Below are positions 10,486-18,751 of a stretch of 64,000 nucleotides of DNA, piece after piece. Below the pieces are notes generated by a model. The model was not told where the DNA came from and ran no database searches. It was given only the letters and a program-made list of their open reading frames with translations. The stretch covers positions 1-64,000 of the forward strand of contig NZ_JABEYA020000013.1 in NCBI RefSeq assembly GCF_013074385.2, written 5' to 3'. Position 1 is the stretch's first letter. Every line of letters begins with the position of its first letter. Origin of the DNA: Vibrio ostreicida (GTDB lineage Bacteria; Pseudomonadota; Gammaproteobacteria; Enterobacterales; Vibrionaceae). A program made the position numbers and the translations under genes.

Positions 10486-11154
10486 TTAGTCGTCGTTCAT
10501 AATACCTAATATGCTGAGTAGGCTAGTAAACAGGTTAAGAATATTGAGATACATTGAGATAGTTGCGCTCACGTAGTTTGTTTCTTCACCACGAACAATT
10601 CGGCTAGTATCATACAAAATAAATCCAGAGAAAACCAAGGCAGACATACTGCTTATTGCTAACTGACCCAATGTGGAACCAACAAAGATGTTGATTATCG
10701 CTGCGACGATAACAATCACTAGGCCAGCGATAAGGAAGTTGCGCATAAAAGAGAAATCTTTTTTGCTGCTAATAGTGTAAGCAGAAAGGCCAAGGAAGAC
10801 CATGCCAGTCAAACCTAAAGCTTGAGCGATAATTGATGGCCCATTAGGAATCGCTGCGTAGTGATTAAGCATTGGGCCCAGAGCCCCACCCATGAGCGTA
10901 GTGAAGACAAACGTCCAGACGATTCCCATTGATGAGTTAATGCTTTTGGGAATAACGAAGAAAAGGATACCAATTGCGGCAATCTGCATGACAAGTGCGA
11001 CGATAGAAGACAGGCCCAAAGCCATTGTCGCCATCGCTGCAATCGCGCTTGTTACCAATGTCATGGAAAGCAAGAAGTAGGTATTTTTCAGCGTGTTATT
11101 GATTTCAAGCGTGTTTCTCACACTTGATGGCTTTGTAAACATAGGACTGTTCAT
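10486..11154 (-). CDS. yccA: Bax-inhibitor-1 family inner-membrane protein YccA (FtsH modulator)
   Basis: A 222-residue polytopic protein with about seven hydrophobic segments and the BI-1/YccA/YbhL family C-terminal signature ETNYVSATISMYLNILNLFTSLLSILG. In E. coli YccA binds the membrane protease FtsH through its N-terminus and modulates degradation of SecY, and it is itself a slowly degraded FtsH substrate. The N-terminus LKNTYFLLSMTL matches YccA closely and not YbhL or YbhM. The start at 11154 has a clear AGGAA upstream. It is probably monocistronic, with a terminator immediately downstream. Confidence 0.92.
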   Translation of the reverse strand: MNSPMFTKPSSVRNTLEINNTLKNTYFLLSMTLVTSAIAAMATMALGLSSIVALVMQIAAIGILFFVIPKSINSSMGIVWTFVFTTLMGGALGPMLNHYAAIPNGPSIIAQALGLTGMVFLGLSAYTISSKKDFSFMRNFLIAGLVIVIVAAIINIFVGSTLGQLAISSMSALVFSGFILYDTSRIVRGEETNYVSATISMYLNILNLFTSLLSILGIMNDD

Positions 11155-11301
11155 AATGTTCCTCGCAAAGATTTTTGTTTATATCTACATCTATGAGGGC
11201 GGGAAGCCGAAAACTCAAGCCCTGTCAAACATGTAATGGATAAATAGTAATTGAATTATAACATGATGGACATTGAAAGATGTAACATAATATAACAAAA
11301 G

Positions 11302-11330
11302 ACAAAGAAGCGAATAGGTCGCTCCTTTGT
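11302..11330 (-). terminator. Terminator of the aapJQMP operon
   Basis: A 12-bp stem (ACAAAGGAGCGA / TCGCTTCTTTGT on the minus strand, one G-U pair) with a 5-base loop and a T-rich tail lies 16 bases past the aapP stop. Confidence 0.8.
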
Positions 11331-11345
11331 TGCCGTTTCTGCTTA

Positions 11346-12095
11346 TTAGTGGCTTAAAATTTGTGCGAGGAAATTTTGTGTCCGGTCTGACTGAGGATTC
11401 TCAAAAAAATCAACAGGATTGCTTTCTTCAATGATTTCGCCAGCGTCCATAAAGATGACGCGATCGGCCACTTCTTTGGCGAACCCCATCTCGTGTGTAA
11501 CGCAAAGCATAGTCATACCTTCACTCGCAAGTTCCACCATCACATCGAGAACTTCACGAACCATTTCTGGGTCCAATGCTGATGTGGGTTCATCAAACAA
11601 CATCACTTGCGGGTTCATGCATAGTGAACGAGCAATGGCGACACGTTGTTGTTGCCCGCCAGACAGCTGACCGGGGTATTTTTCGGCTTGGTCGGGTATT
11701 TTCACCCTTTCTAGGTACTGCATCGCCACTTTTTTAGCTTCTTCTTTAGGCATTTTCTTAACCCAAATCGGTGCCAATGTGCAGTTTTCCAACACGGTAA
11801 GGTGAGGGAATAGGTTAAAGTGCTGAAAACACATACCGACTTCTCTGCGCACTGCTTCGATGTTTTTCAAGTCTTCTGTCAGCTCATTACCTGAAACGAT
11901 AATCTGACCCTTTTGATGCTCTTCCAAACGGTTAATACAGCGAATCATGGTCGATTTTCCGGATCCGGAAGGACCACAGATAACTATCTTTTCGCCTTTT
12001 TTAACATTTAGGTTGATATTTTTTAGTACATGAAACTCGCCATACCACTTGTTCATATCAGTAATTTGAATCATGTCATCATGTTGTTTCGTCAT
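11346..12095 (-). CDS. aapP: General L-amino-acid ABC transporter, ATP-binding subunit
   Basis: A 249-residue ABC ATPase of the polar amino-acid uptake class. Walker [10 protein letters not shown] is near residue 42, the signature [15 protein letters not shown] and the Walker [12 protein letters not shown] follow, and the H-loop is in VTHEMGF. It energises import of amino acids through AapQ/AapM. I placed the start at the ATG at 12095, which has an AAGGA Shine-Dalgarno 7 bases upstream. The longer frame from 12152 would overlap aapM and adds residues unlike the family. It is the last gene of the aapJQMP operon. Confidence 0.93.
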   Translation of the reverse strand: MTKQHDDMIQITDMNKWYGEFHVLKNINLNVKKGEKIVICGPSGSGKSTMIRCINRLEEHQKGQIIVSGNELTEDLKNIEAVRREVGMCFQHFNLFPHLTVLENCTLAPIWVKKMPKEEAKKVAMQYLERVKIPDQAEKYPGQLSGGQQQRVAIARSLCMNPQVMLFDEPTSALDPEMVREVLDVMVELASEGMTMLCVTHEMGFAKEVADRVIFMDAGEIIEESNPVDFFENPQSDRTQNFLAQILSH

Positions 12096-12117
12096 AATAC
12101 GTCCTTGAGCGTGGTGT

Positions 12118-13215
12118 TTATCGTTTGTGGCCGGTGTGCAGTTTGTTTTCAAGCCACATCGAATACCTCGACATACCGAAACAAAAAACCCAAAACACTA
12201 ACGCGACAAAAATATAGCTTTCAGTGGCAAACCCTAACCATTCAGGGTCAGTGTTTGCTGCTTGACCGATACCGAGCACATCAAACATACCAATAATCAG
12301 TACAAGACTGGTATCTTTAAACAGGCCTATAAAAGTGTTAACGATAGAGGGAATAGTAATCTTCAATGCTTGTGGGAGGACAATGAGCCCCATTTTTCTC
12401 CAATAACTTAGGCCAAGAGCATCTGCTGCTTCATATTGACCTTTTGGTATTGCCTGAAGACCACCGCGAATAACCTCCGCCATATAAGCCGCGCTGAACA
12501 TCACGACACCGACTAGAGCCCTGATCAGTTTGTCTGTCTCTGAGCCTTCGGCTAGAAAAAGGGGTAACATCACTGACGCCATAAACAGTACCGTAATCAG
12601 AGGGACACCGCGCCATATTTCGATATAAACAGTACAAATACTTCGAATAATGGGCATTTCAGAGCGTCGGCCCAATGCGAGGATGACACCAATTGGCAGT
12701 GAGACTACAATCCCAACCAAAGCAATGATGAGGGTAACAAGCAGTCCTCCCCAATTGTGTGTATCGACTACTTCAAGACCAAATACACCACCATAAATTA
12801 AGCCAGCAATAATAAAGGGGTAAACACTGATAAAAAACAACCAAATCCAAATTCTTTTCGGTGTTTTTTCATAGGCCAGTAAAACGGTGAATATTGCGAG
12901 CGTAATGTAAAATAGGCGAGGACGCCACAACTCTTGCTGTGGATAGAAACCGTACATGAACTGATCCCAGCGCACGCTGATAAACACCCAACATGCACCT
13001 TCGCGGGAACAATCATCTCGGCTACTGCCTAGCCAGTCTGCATTGAGAATCGCCCAATCAAATATGGCCCACAACAATGACGCTACCATGTAGATAAGGA
13101 CAAGGCTAACTACCGAGTTGATTGGACCGTTAAACAAGTTTTTGCGAAGCCACCCTAATAGGCCTACGGTGTTAGCAGGAGGTGGCAGATCAGGCTGAAA
13201 TTGATGTATTGTCAT
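12118..13215 (-). CDS. aapM: General L-amino-acid ABC transporter, permease AapM
   Basis: A 365-residue inner-membrane permease. It has several N-terminal hydrophobic segments, a hydrophilic periplasmic stretch with two Cys ([10 protein letters not shown]), and a C-terminal His/Glu/Gln-TM permease domain containing the coupling motif [22 protein letters not shown] that contacts AapP. It pairs with AapQ to form the translocation pore. The ATG at 13215 follows the aapQ stop by one base and has GGAG upstream. The alternative start at 13254 would overlap aapQ by 38 bases. Confidence 0.92.
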   Translation of the reverse strand: MTIHQFQPDLPPPANTVGLLGWLRKNLFNGPINSVVSLVLIYMVASLLWAIFDWAILNADWLGSSRDDCSREGACWVFISVRWDQFMYGFYPQQELWRPRLFYITLAIFTVLLAYEKTPKRIWIWLFFISVYPFIIAGLIYGGVFGLEVVDTHNWGGLLVTLIIALVGIVVSLPIGVILALGRRSEMPIIRSICTVYIEIWRGVPLITVLFMASVMLPLFLAEGSETDKLIRALVGVVMFSAAYMAEVIRGGLQAIPKGQYEAADALGLSYWRKMGLIVLPQALKITIPSIVNTFIGLFKDTSLVLIIGMFDVLGIGQAANTDPEWLGFATESYIFVALVFWVFCFGMSRYSMWLENKLHTGHKR

Positions 13216-13216
13216 G

Positions 13217-14422
13217 CTATCTCTCCACCAAAGCAACTTTTCGGTTATACACATTCATTAGCGCAGAAGTGAGTAAACTCAGTGTAAGGTAGACACCCAT
13301 TGTCATGGCGATAATCTCTATCGCTTGACCCGTTTGATTGAGAGTGGTGCCTGCAAAAACTGAGACCAAATCTGGGTAACCGATCGCCATAGCCAATGAT
13401 GAATTTTTGGTTAAATTGAGATACTGGCTGGTCAACGGGGGAATGATAATTCTTAACGCTTGGGGAACAACAACCAACTTGAGCGTCCTAGATCGTGGAA
13501 GCCCAAGGGACATTGCCGCTTCGGTTTGTCCGTGATTGACCGCATTGATACCAGAGCGAACGATTTCTGCGATAAATGAAGCCGTGTAAATACTGAGCGC
13601 TAGTAGAAGAGAAGCCAGTTCAGGGATAATGCTAATGCCACCCCGAAAGTTGAAGCCTTTCAATTCAGGGTATTGTGCTGAGATAGGTGCTCCCATCATA
13701 ACGTAGACAATGGTTGGGAGTAAGACCACGAGAATAAGAGAAATTCGTATCATCGGGGTTTGCTGACCAGTAAGCTGCTGCTTATTACGTGCCCAAACAC
13801 GGATGAAAAATGTCGCTAAAATACCGATGACCAAGGCACCTAAAACAAATGAGGAACCTGGCTCGAAAACCGGCGCCGGAAAATATAAGCCACGAACATT
13901 AAGGAAAATCGCTTCGCCAAGACTTAAACTTTCTCTTGCGGTTGGTAGTGCTTGTAATACGGCGAAATACCAGAAGAAAATTTGTAGTAGCAATGGAATG
14001 TTACGGAACGTTTCTATGTAAACAGCTGCGAGCCGACTCACTATCCAGTTGGTTGACAAACGAGCAATACCGATGACAAAACCAATAACCGTGGCCAAAA
14101 TAATGCCCAAAAATGACACTAAGGCAGTATTAAGAAGGCCAACAAAAAAAGTTCGCCCGTACGTGTAAGTTTCGTCATATTCAATTAATGTCAAGCCAAT
14201 CCCAAAGCCGGCTTCCTGAGTGAGAAAATCAAATCCAGTGGCGATGCCACGGGCTTCAAGATTACTTAGAGCATTGTTTACAATGGTATAAAAGAAAAAG
14301 ACTAATGCCAGAACAGCGATAAGTTGGAACACCGCTGAACGAAAGGTAGGGTTATAGAAAAGATTCGTATTATAAGACGGTCTGTTATCCAAGTTTGGTT
14401 CACCGCTATTGGTAGGTTTCAT
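13217..14422 (-). CDS. aapQ: General L-amino-acid ABC transporter, permease AapQ
   Basis: A 401-residue permease of the AapQ/BztB type, longer than ordinary amino-acid permeases because extra transmembrane segments are inserted in the middle (around residues 190-260). The N-terminal membrane segment is followed by a periplasmic loop. The EAA-type coupling loop EAAMSLGLPRSRTLKLVVVPQALR, which docks with the ATPase, is near residue 315. It sits directly behind aapJ, from which it is separated by a hairpin likely to reduce downstream expression, and is translationally close-coupled to aapM. Confidence 0.92.
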   Translation of the reverse strand: MKPTNSGEPNLDNRPSYNTNLFYNPTFRSAVFQLIAVLALVFFFYTIVNNALSNLEARGIATGFDFLTQEAGFGIGLTLIEYDETYTYGRTFFVGLLNTALVSFLGIILATVIGFVIGIARLSTNWIVSRLAAVYIETFRNIPLLLQIFFWYFAVLQALPTARESLSLGEAIFLNVRGLYFPAPVFEPGSSFVLGALVIGILATFFIRVWARNKQQLTGQQTPMIRISLILVVLLPTIVYVMMGAPISAQYPELKGFNFRGGISIIPELASLLLALSIYTASFIAEIVRSGINAVNHGQTEAAMSLGLPRSRTLKLVVVPQALRIIIPPLTSQYLNLTKNSSLAMAIGYPDLVSVFAGTTLNQTGQAIEIIAMTMGVYLTLSLLTSALMNVYNRKVALVER

Positions 14423-14453
14423 ACAACATTAACCTCAAATCTATTTTATGAAA

Positions 14454-14471
14454 GGGCGGCTTCTACCGCCC
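14454..14471 (-). promoter_or_regulatory. Intercistronic hairpin between aapJ and aapQ
   Basis: GGGCGG and CCGCCC flank a 6-base loop in the 70-base gap after aapJ. On the minus strand it is followed only by TTTCAT, so it is probably a leaky terminator or mRNA-stabilising stem. Such stems are common behind binding-protein genes, which need more protein than their permeases. Confidence 0.6.
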
Positions 14472-14492
14472 ATTCCTGCTCACAAATAGTGC

Positions 14493-15521
14493 TTAACGGA
14501 TCGGAGGCGCGTACATAAATCCACCCGCATTCCATAGTGCATTGACACCGCGTGAGATTTGTAATGGGGAACCTTTACCTACCGTCCTTTCAAAACTTTC
14601 TCCGTAGTTCCCGACTTGTTTGATGACTTGGTAGCCCCAATCATCTCTTATGCCGAGCCCTTTACCTTTCGGACCATCAACACCCAAAATACGTTTCACG
14701 TTTGGATCTTTTGATTTGAGCATCTTATCTGCGTTTTTTGAGGTGATGCCGTATTCTTCCGCGTTGACCATGGCAGCTAAAGTCCATTTTGCAATGTTAA
14801 ACCATTGATCGTCACCCTGCGTAACAACAGGTCCCAGCGGTTCCTTGGAGATGATCTCTGGCAATACGGAGGCACTACTTGGATCCTGAAGGTTGAGACG
14901 AAGTGCGTACAAACCGGATTGGTCTGTTGTTAGCGCATCACAGCGACCAGCATCGAAGCCTTTTGATGTTTGCGCCGCAGTATCAAAAACCACAGGTTTG
15001 TAAGACATGCCATTGTTACGGAAGTAATCAGCAAGGTTTAATTCTGTGGTTGTACCGGATTGAACACATACCGAAGCACCGTCGAGTTCTTTTGCACTCT
15101 TCAAGCCAAGCTCTTTTTTGACCATGAAACCTTGTCCGTCGTAATAATTAACCCCGACAAAGTTAAGACCTAAAGCGGTATCACGATGTAAAGTCCACGT
15201 TGTGTTACGCGACAACACATCAATTTCTCCAGACTGAAGGGCGGTAAAGCGCTCTTTAGCAGTAAGCGGTACGTATTTAACTTTAGATTTGTCTCCCAGC
15301 ACTGCAGCCGCCAGTGCCTGACAATATTCGACGTCTATCCCTTCCCACTGACCCTTGGAATTTGGGTTGGAGAATCCCGGTAGCCCCGTACTTACACCAC
15401 AAGTTATAAATCCTTGCTTAGTCACTTTATCTAAAGTGTTGTCTGCTGCAGAGGCGGTTGCTGCCACTAGAACCGTCGTTCCGGCGACAACCGAAGCAAG
15501 AAATGAGAGTTTGTTTGGCAT
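14493..15521 (-). CDS. aapJ: General L-amino-acid ABC transporter, periplasmic binding protein
   Basis: A 342-residue periplasmic binding protein (bacterial family 3) that captures amino acids for AapQMP. An N-terminal signal peptide (MPNKLSFLASVVAGTTVL...ASA) is cleaved before ADNTLDK. The body carries GITxGVSTGLPGFS-like and GIDVEYCQALAAAVLGD motifs plus NTTWTLHRDTALGL, all typical of AapJ/BztA. I chose the ATG at 15521, 7 bases behind the strong Shine-Dalgarno AGGAAGGA; the upstream ATG at 15545 would disrupt the signal peptide. It is the first gene of the operon. Its upstream region contains two tight palindromes that may be regulatory. Confidence 0.94.
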   Translation of the reverse strand: MPNKLSFLASVVAGTTVLVAATASAADNTLDKVTKQGFITCGVSTGLPGFSNPNSKGQWEGIDVEYCQALAAAVLGDKSKVKYVPLTAKERFTALQSGEIDVLSRNTTWTLHRDTALGLNFVGVNYYDGQGFMVKKELGLKSAKELDGASVCVQSGTTTELNLADYFRNNGMSYKPVVFDTAAQTSKGFDAGRCDALTTDQSGLYALRLNLQDPSSASVLPEIISKEPLGPVVTQGDDQWFNIAKWTLAAMVNAEEYGITSKNADKMLKSKDPNVKRILGVDGPKGKGLGIRDDWGYQVIKQVGNYGESFERTVGKGSPLQISRGVNALWNAGGFMYAPPIR

Positions 15522-15979
15522 ATGTATCCTTCCTGTATAAACCATGTTAAACCAAGGTATTCCTAATACAACGAATGAAAAGTCACTGTGATTCCATTAT
15601 TGCGGGCCGATCAGTCACAATTTGACCTGTATGAAAATCAACCATTTAAAGGGTAGGAAAGGATTGGTAAATTCTCAACCATATAATTTAAAAGATTAAT
15701 TAGGATAATTTACTAATCCGGCCTTAATTTAGGATGACGAATTGCCATGTAGATGTAAATAGTGTGAGACTTCACACAAACGTGCAAAAACCTGCACGCC
15801 CTGAAACTTTCTCTTTACGTAATCTTTACATCTTAATTTGTGGATAATACCTAATGTTTAATTCTATAAATAACCATAAATTTGGTTGTATATCGTGCAA
15901 TTATCAAATTAGGTTTCTTGATGTGTGCAATTATTGCTAGAATATTCTGCTGGAGTTTATGGATTGCCCAAGGAATGAA
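15522..15979. promoter_or_regulatory. aapJ / siroheme-gene divergent regulatory region
   Basis: This is a 458-base gap without a credible gene. It holds two perfect inverted repeats only 3 bases apart: GTGTGA-N4-TCACAC at 15762-15777 and CGTGCA-N6-TGCACG at 15781-15798. The direct repeat GTGCAATTAT occurs at 15895-15904 and 15925-15934. A good sigma-70-like promoter reads toward the siroheme gene, with TTCTTG at 15915-15920, a 17-base spacer and TAGAAT at 15938-15943. I could not identify a convincing aapJ promoter or name the binding regulators. Confidence 0.5.
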
Positions 15980-16915
15980 ATGCAGTATTTCCCGCTGTTT
16001 ATGAACCTCACTGACAAGCCGGTCTTGGTTGTGGGTGGAGGAGAGGTTGCTTGCCGAAAAGTCGATAGTTTGATTCGTGCAGGTGCTCATGTGACGATAG
16101 TATCACCTAAAATAGAACCCTATCTAAAAGATCTCGTTGCTACTGAGTCTTGCTATTGGTTGCAGAGTTTCTATTGTGACGAGCTGCTAGAACGCAAGTA
16201 TGTTCAGGTATGGGCGACGACAAACAACCCCCAACTCAATCACCGTGTTTATCATGATGCGAAGAAACTTGGTTTACTGATTAATGTTGTTGATGACCAA
16301 CCCTACTGTGACTTTATCACCCCTTCCGTTATAAACCGAGGTCGCATCCAAATCGCGATTTCCAGCGGTGGTGCTTCACCCATATTGGTTCGCAATATAA
16401 GAGAACAATTCGAAGCTACGTTACCTCATAACTTATCGCTACTTGCCGATTTTGCAGCCTCAAAACGCGCTGATTTAAAAGAGCGGTTGTCCTCCGTTGA
16501 TTTGAGGCGAAAGTTTTGGGAAGGTTTTTTTACTGATGTCGACACAGAATTGGTAAATCAGCGTTCGGAATTAGAAGTGATCTATCAAAAGGCATTGACT
16601 AACGGTTTTGATGATCAGGGATGTGTGACTTGGATAGACTTTGGCAACGATGTTGAGTTGCTTCCTATGAAAGGCCTGCGTCTCATGCAGCAAGCGGAAC
16701 TGGTCCTGTTTAGTAAACATTGTCCATTTGAATTTGTTGATCTAGTCCGTCGGGATGCGCAGAGAGTGGAATTCATCGATGATGTGGATTTGTCAGATAA
16801 ACTATCGAGCTCAAAAGTGAAAGGGCTTAGAATCGTGGTGTTTGTTGAGCCATATTCTCAACAGTTCGCATTGCTCAAGCACAATGACCTCCATATTAGG
16901 CTGGGTAGCGTCTAA
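15980..16915 (+). CDS. Precorrin-2 dehydrogenase/sirohydrochlorin ferrochelatase with decayed C-terminal methylase domain
   Basis: A 311-residue protein whose first ~210 residues match the N-terminal half of CysG (Met8p/SirC-like). This half oxidises precorrin-2 with NAD+ and inserts Fe2+ to give siroheme, the cofactor of sulfite and nitrite reductases. The NAD loop VVGGGEVACRK is at 17-27. The catalytic Asp105 (NVVDD) and the conserved Ser128 (AISSGGASP) fall at the same numbers as in CysG. Residues ~218-270 resemble the start of the CysG uroporphyrinogen methylase domain (ELLPMKGLRLMQQAELVL and LVRRDAQRV), but the SAM-binding GxGPGD loop and the rest of the domain are gone. Start: the ATG at 15980 has AAGGA upstream and aligns with CysG; an ATG at 15959 is less likely. 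Confidence 0.88.
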   Translation: MQYFPLFMNLTDKPVLVVGGGEVACRKVDSLIRAGAHVTIVSPKIEPYLKDLVATESCYWLQSFYCDELLERKYVQVWATTNNPQLNHRVYHDAKKLGLLINVVDDQPYCDFITPSVINRGRIQIAISSGGASPILVRNIREQFEATLPHNLSLLADFAASKRADLKERLSSVDLRRKFWEGFFTDVDTELVNQRSELEVIYQKALTNGFDDQGCVTWIDFGNDVELLPMKGLRLMQQAELVLFSKHCPFEFVDLVRRDAQRVEFIDDVDLSDKLSSSKVKGLRIVVFVEPYSQQFALLKHNDLHIRLGSV

Positions 16916-16943
16916 GTGGATGGAAGAGACCGGATAAAATAAC

Positions 16944-16970
16944 CAACCCGCGTCATATCGCGGGTTGATT
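16944..16970. terminator. Bidirectional terminator between siroheme gene and yajQ
   Basis: CAACCCGCG and CGCGGGTTG (9 bp, perfect) flank a 6-base loop. On the minus strand the stem is followed by GTTATTTTAT, and on the plus strand by ATTTAAC. It serves the two convergent genes. Confidence 0.8.
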
Positions 16971-16983
16971 TAACATTCATTAC

Positions 16984-17469
16984 TTAGTCACGAAAGTTTT
17001 CATATTGGAATGGTTGACCGAGATCAGCCTCCCGGATCATGGACATCGTAGCTTGCAAATCATCTCTTTTTTTGCCTGTTACTCGGACCTTTTCTCCTTG
17101 AATAGAGGCCTGAACTTTGAGTTTCGCATCTTTAATGGCCTTGACGAGTTTTTTTGCTGTTGGTGCGTCAATACCTTGTTTGAAAACAACAATTTGGTGC
17201 CAGTTTTTTCCTGTAGCTTCTTCGTCTTTTGCTTCCATTGCATTGGCATCTACACCTCGTTTACTTAAATGTGAACGGAGAATGTCACGCATTTGCTTGA
17301 GCTGAAAGTCACCTTCTGCATTAAGGCGAACTGATTCGTCTTTCTGAACTTCGAATGAGGCGTCGGCACCGCGAAAGTCAAAACGAGTAGAAAGTTCACG
17401 AGAGGCGTTGTCTACTGCATTACGCAGCTCTACAGTGTCGATCTCAGAGACGATATCAAAAGATGGCAT
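16984..17469 (-). CDS. yajQ: YajQ family nucleotide-binding protein
   Basis: A 161-residue cytoplasmic protein that begins [22 protein letters not shown] and contains TRFDFRG and [14 protein letters not shown], all hallmark YajQ segments. The fold consists of two ferredoxin-like halves. Family members bind nucleotides; a cyclic-di-GMP effector role is reported for Xanthomonas and Pseudomonas homologues, so the function here is inferred. It lies 18 bases downstream of aroH on the same strand and is probably co-transcribed with it. Confidence 0.93.
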   Translation of the reverse strand: MPSFDIVSEIDTVELRNAVDNASRELSTRFDFRGADASFEVQKDESVRLNAEGDFQLKQMRDILRSHLSKRGVDANAMEAKDEEATGKNWHQIVVFKQGIDAPTAKKLVKAIKDAKLKVQASIQGEKVRVTGKKRDDLQATMSMIREADLGQPFQYENFRD

Positions 17470-17487
17470 AGTTTGGTTTCCTCTAGT

Positions 17488-18540
17488 TTAGCCGCGTGCT
17501 TTTACGGCATTAGCCAGCATATCGAACATTTGGGTCGTGTCTTCCCAACTTAAGCATGGATCCGTTATTGATTGGCCATAGGTTAGGTTGTGAATATCAG
17601 TCATTGGTTGATTACCCTCGATGATAAAGCTTTCAGCCATGATACCAGCCACTTGATTACCACCGGACAGGATCTGTTGGCAGATATTGCGAGCGACATC
17701 TAATTGTTTACGATGCTGTTTCTGGCAGTTTGCATGACTGAAATCGATAATCAGGCGTGTGGGTAAATCAAATTCAGCAAGCATAGAGCACGCCGATTTT
17801 ACTGAGTCGGAATCGAAGTTTGGACCTTGGTCACCGCCACGCAAAATGATATGACCGTATGGATTGCCACTCGTGCGATAAACCGTCATTCGACCATTTT
17901 TATCCGGTGAATAGAAATAGTGTGATGCTTTGGAAGCGCGAATAGCATCGATGGCAATTTTTACATTACCGTTAGTGGCATTTTTGAAACCCACTGGGCA
18001 AGAAAGCGCTGATGCCATCTCGCGGTGAATTTGTGACTCTGTTGTACGAGCGCCGATGGCGCCCCAGGTAATGAGATCGGCAATGTATTGGCCTGTGATC
18101 ATATCGAGGAACTCAGTCGCAGTGGCCAAGCCCAGTTTGTTAATGTCCAACAGCAATTTACGAGCTTTATTCAGACCGGTTTCCAACGCATAGGAGCCAT
18201 CCAGATTTGGGTCGGTAATGAGCCCCTTCCAACCGACCACAGTACGAGGCTTTTCAAAGTAAGTCCGCATCACGATAAAAAGCTGCTCTTTGTATTGTTC
18301 TTGAAGAGTGGCCAAACGTGTCGCGTAATCCAGCGCCGCGTCTGTATCATGTACAGAACATGGCCCGACAATGACGAGAAGACGCTGATCTTCTCCGACT
18401 AGAATTCTTTCAATCTGACGACGAGACTCAGCAATGCGCATTGCGACATCGTTCGTAATTGGGTGAGCGCTGCCTAATTCAGCGGGCGTTGGCATAGGTC
18501 CAAGCGGCTGCGTTCTTAATTCATCAGTTTTGAGTGGCAT
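17488..18540 (-). CDS. aroH: 3-deoxy-7-phosphoheptulonate synthase, AroH-like
   Basis: A 350-residue class I DAHP synthase that condenses PEP with erythrose 4-phosphate, the first step of the shikimate pathway. Visible motifs are VGPCSVHD, the PEP-binding YFEKPRTVVGWKGLI, GARTTESQ, and DFSHANCQKQH with metal and substrate ligands. Among the E. coli isoenzymes it most resembles the Trp-sensitive AroH: the N-terminus TDELRT...PTPAEL, TATEFLDMVTGQ-like TATEFLDMITGQYIADLITWGAIG, and YGQSITDPCL...WEDT. The feedback specificity is inferred from this similarity. No clear TrpR box is visible upstream. The divergent neighbour is a PEP-synthase-like protein, which recalls the ppsA-ppsR-aroH order of E. 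coli. Confidence 0.92.
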   Translation of the reverse strand: MPLKTDELRTQPLGPMPTPAELGSAHPITNDVAMRIAESRRQIERILVGEDQRLLVIVGPCSVHDTDAALDYATRLATLQEQYKEQLFIVMRTYFEKPRTVVGWKGLITDPNLDGSYALETGLNKARKLLLDINKLGLATATEFLDMITGQYIADLITWGAIGARTTESQIHREMASALSCPVGFKNATNGNVKIAIDAIRASKASHYFYSPDKNGRMTVYRTSGNPYGHIILRGGDQGPNFDSDSVKSACSMLAEFDLPTRLIIDFSHANCQKQHRKQLDVARNICQQILSGGNQVAGIMAESFIIEGNQPMTDIHNLTYGQSITDPCLSWEDTTQMFDMLANAVKARG

Positions 18541-18751
18541 AGGAAAGCCTGTTGTTTTTATTGTGAAGCGCTAAAGATAGCGGAAACATCAATAGGAATA
18601 AACCACTTATCTATTTAGGATATAGTGCAATAGCAATAATATGAATATTAAATCACCATCTTTGACTTAATATTCAGTATTGTGCTTGCTTTAAGTTTAT
18701 TTAGTCGCTATGTTCATCTGCAGAATAAATTGGAAAATGTATGGAAAAGTA

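Noticed and set aside
18541..18751. TrpR operator in the aroH upstream region
   Set aside because: Nothing resembling the TrpR palindrome could be seen, although AroH-type enzymes are TrpR-regulated in E. coli.
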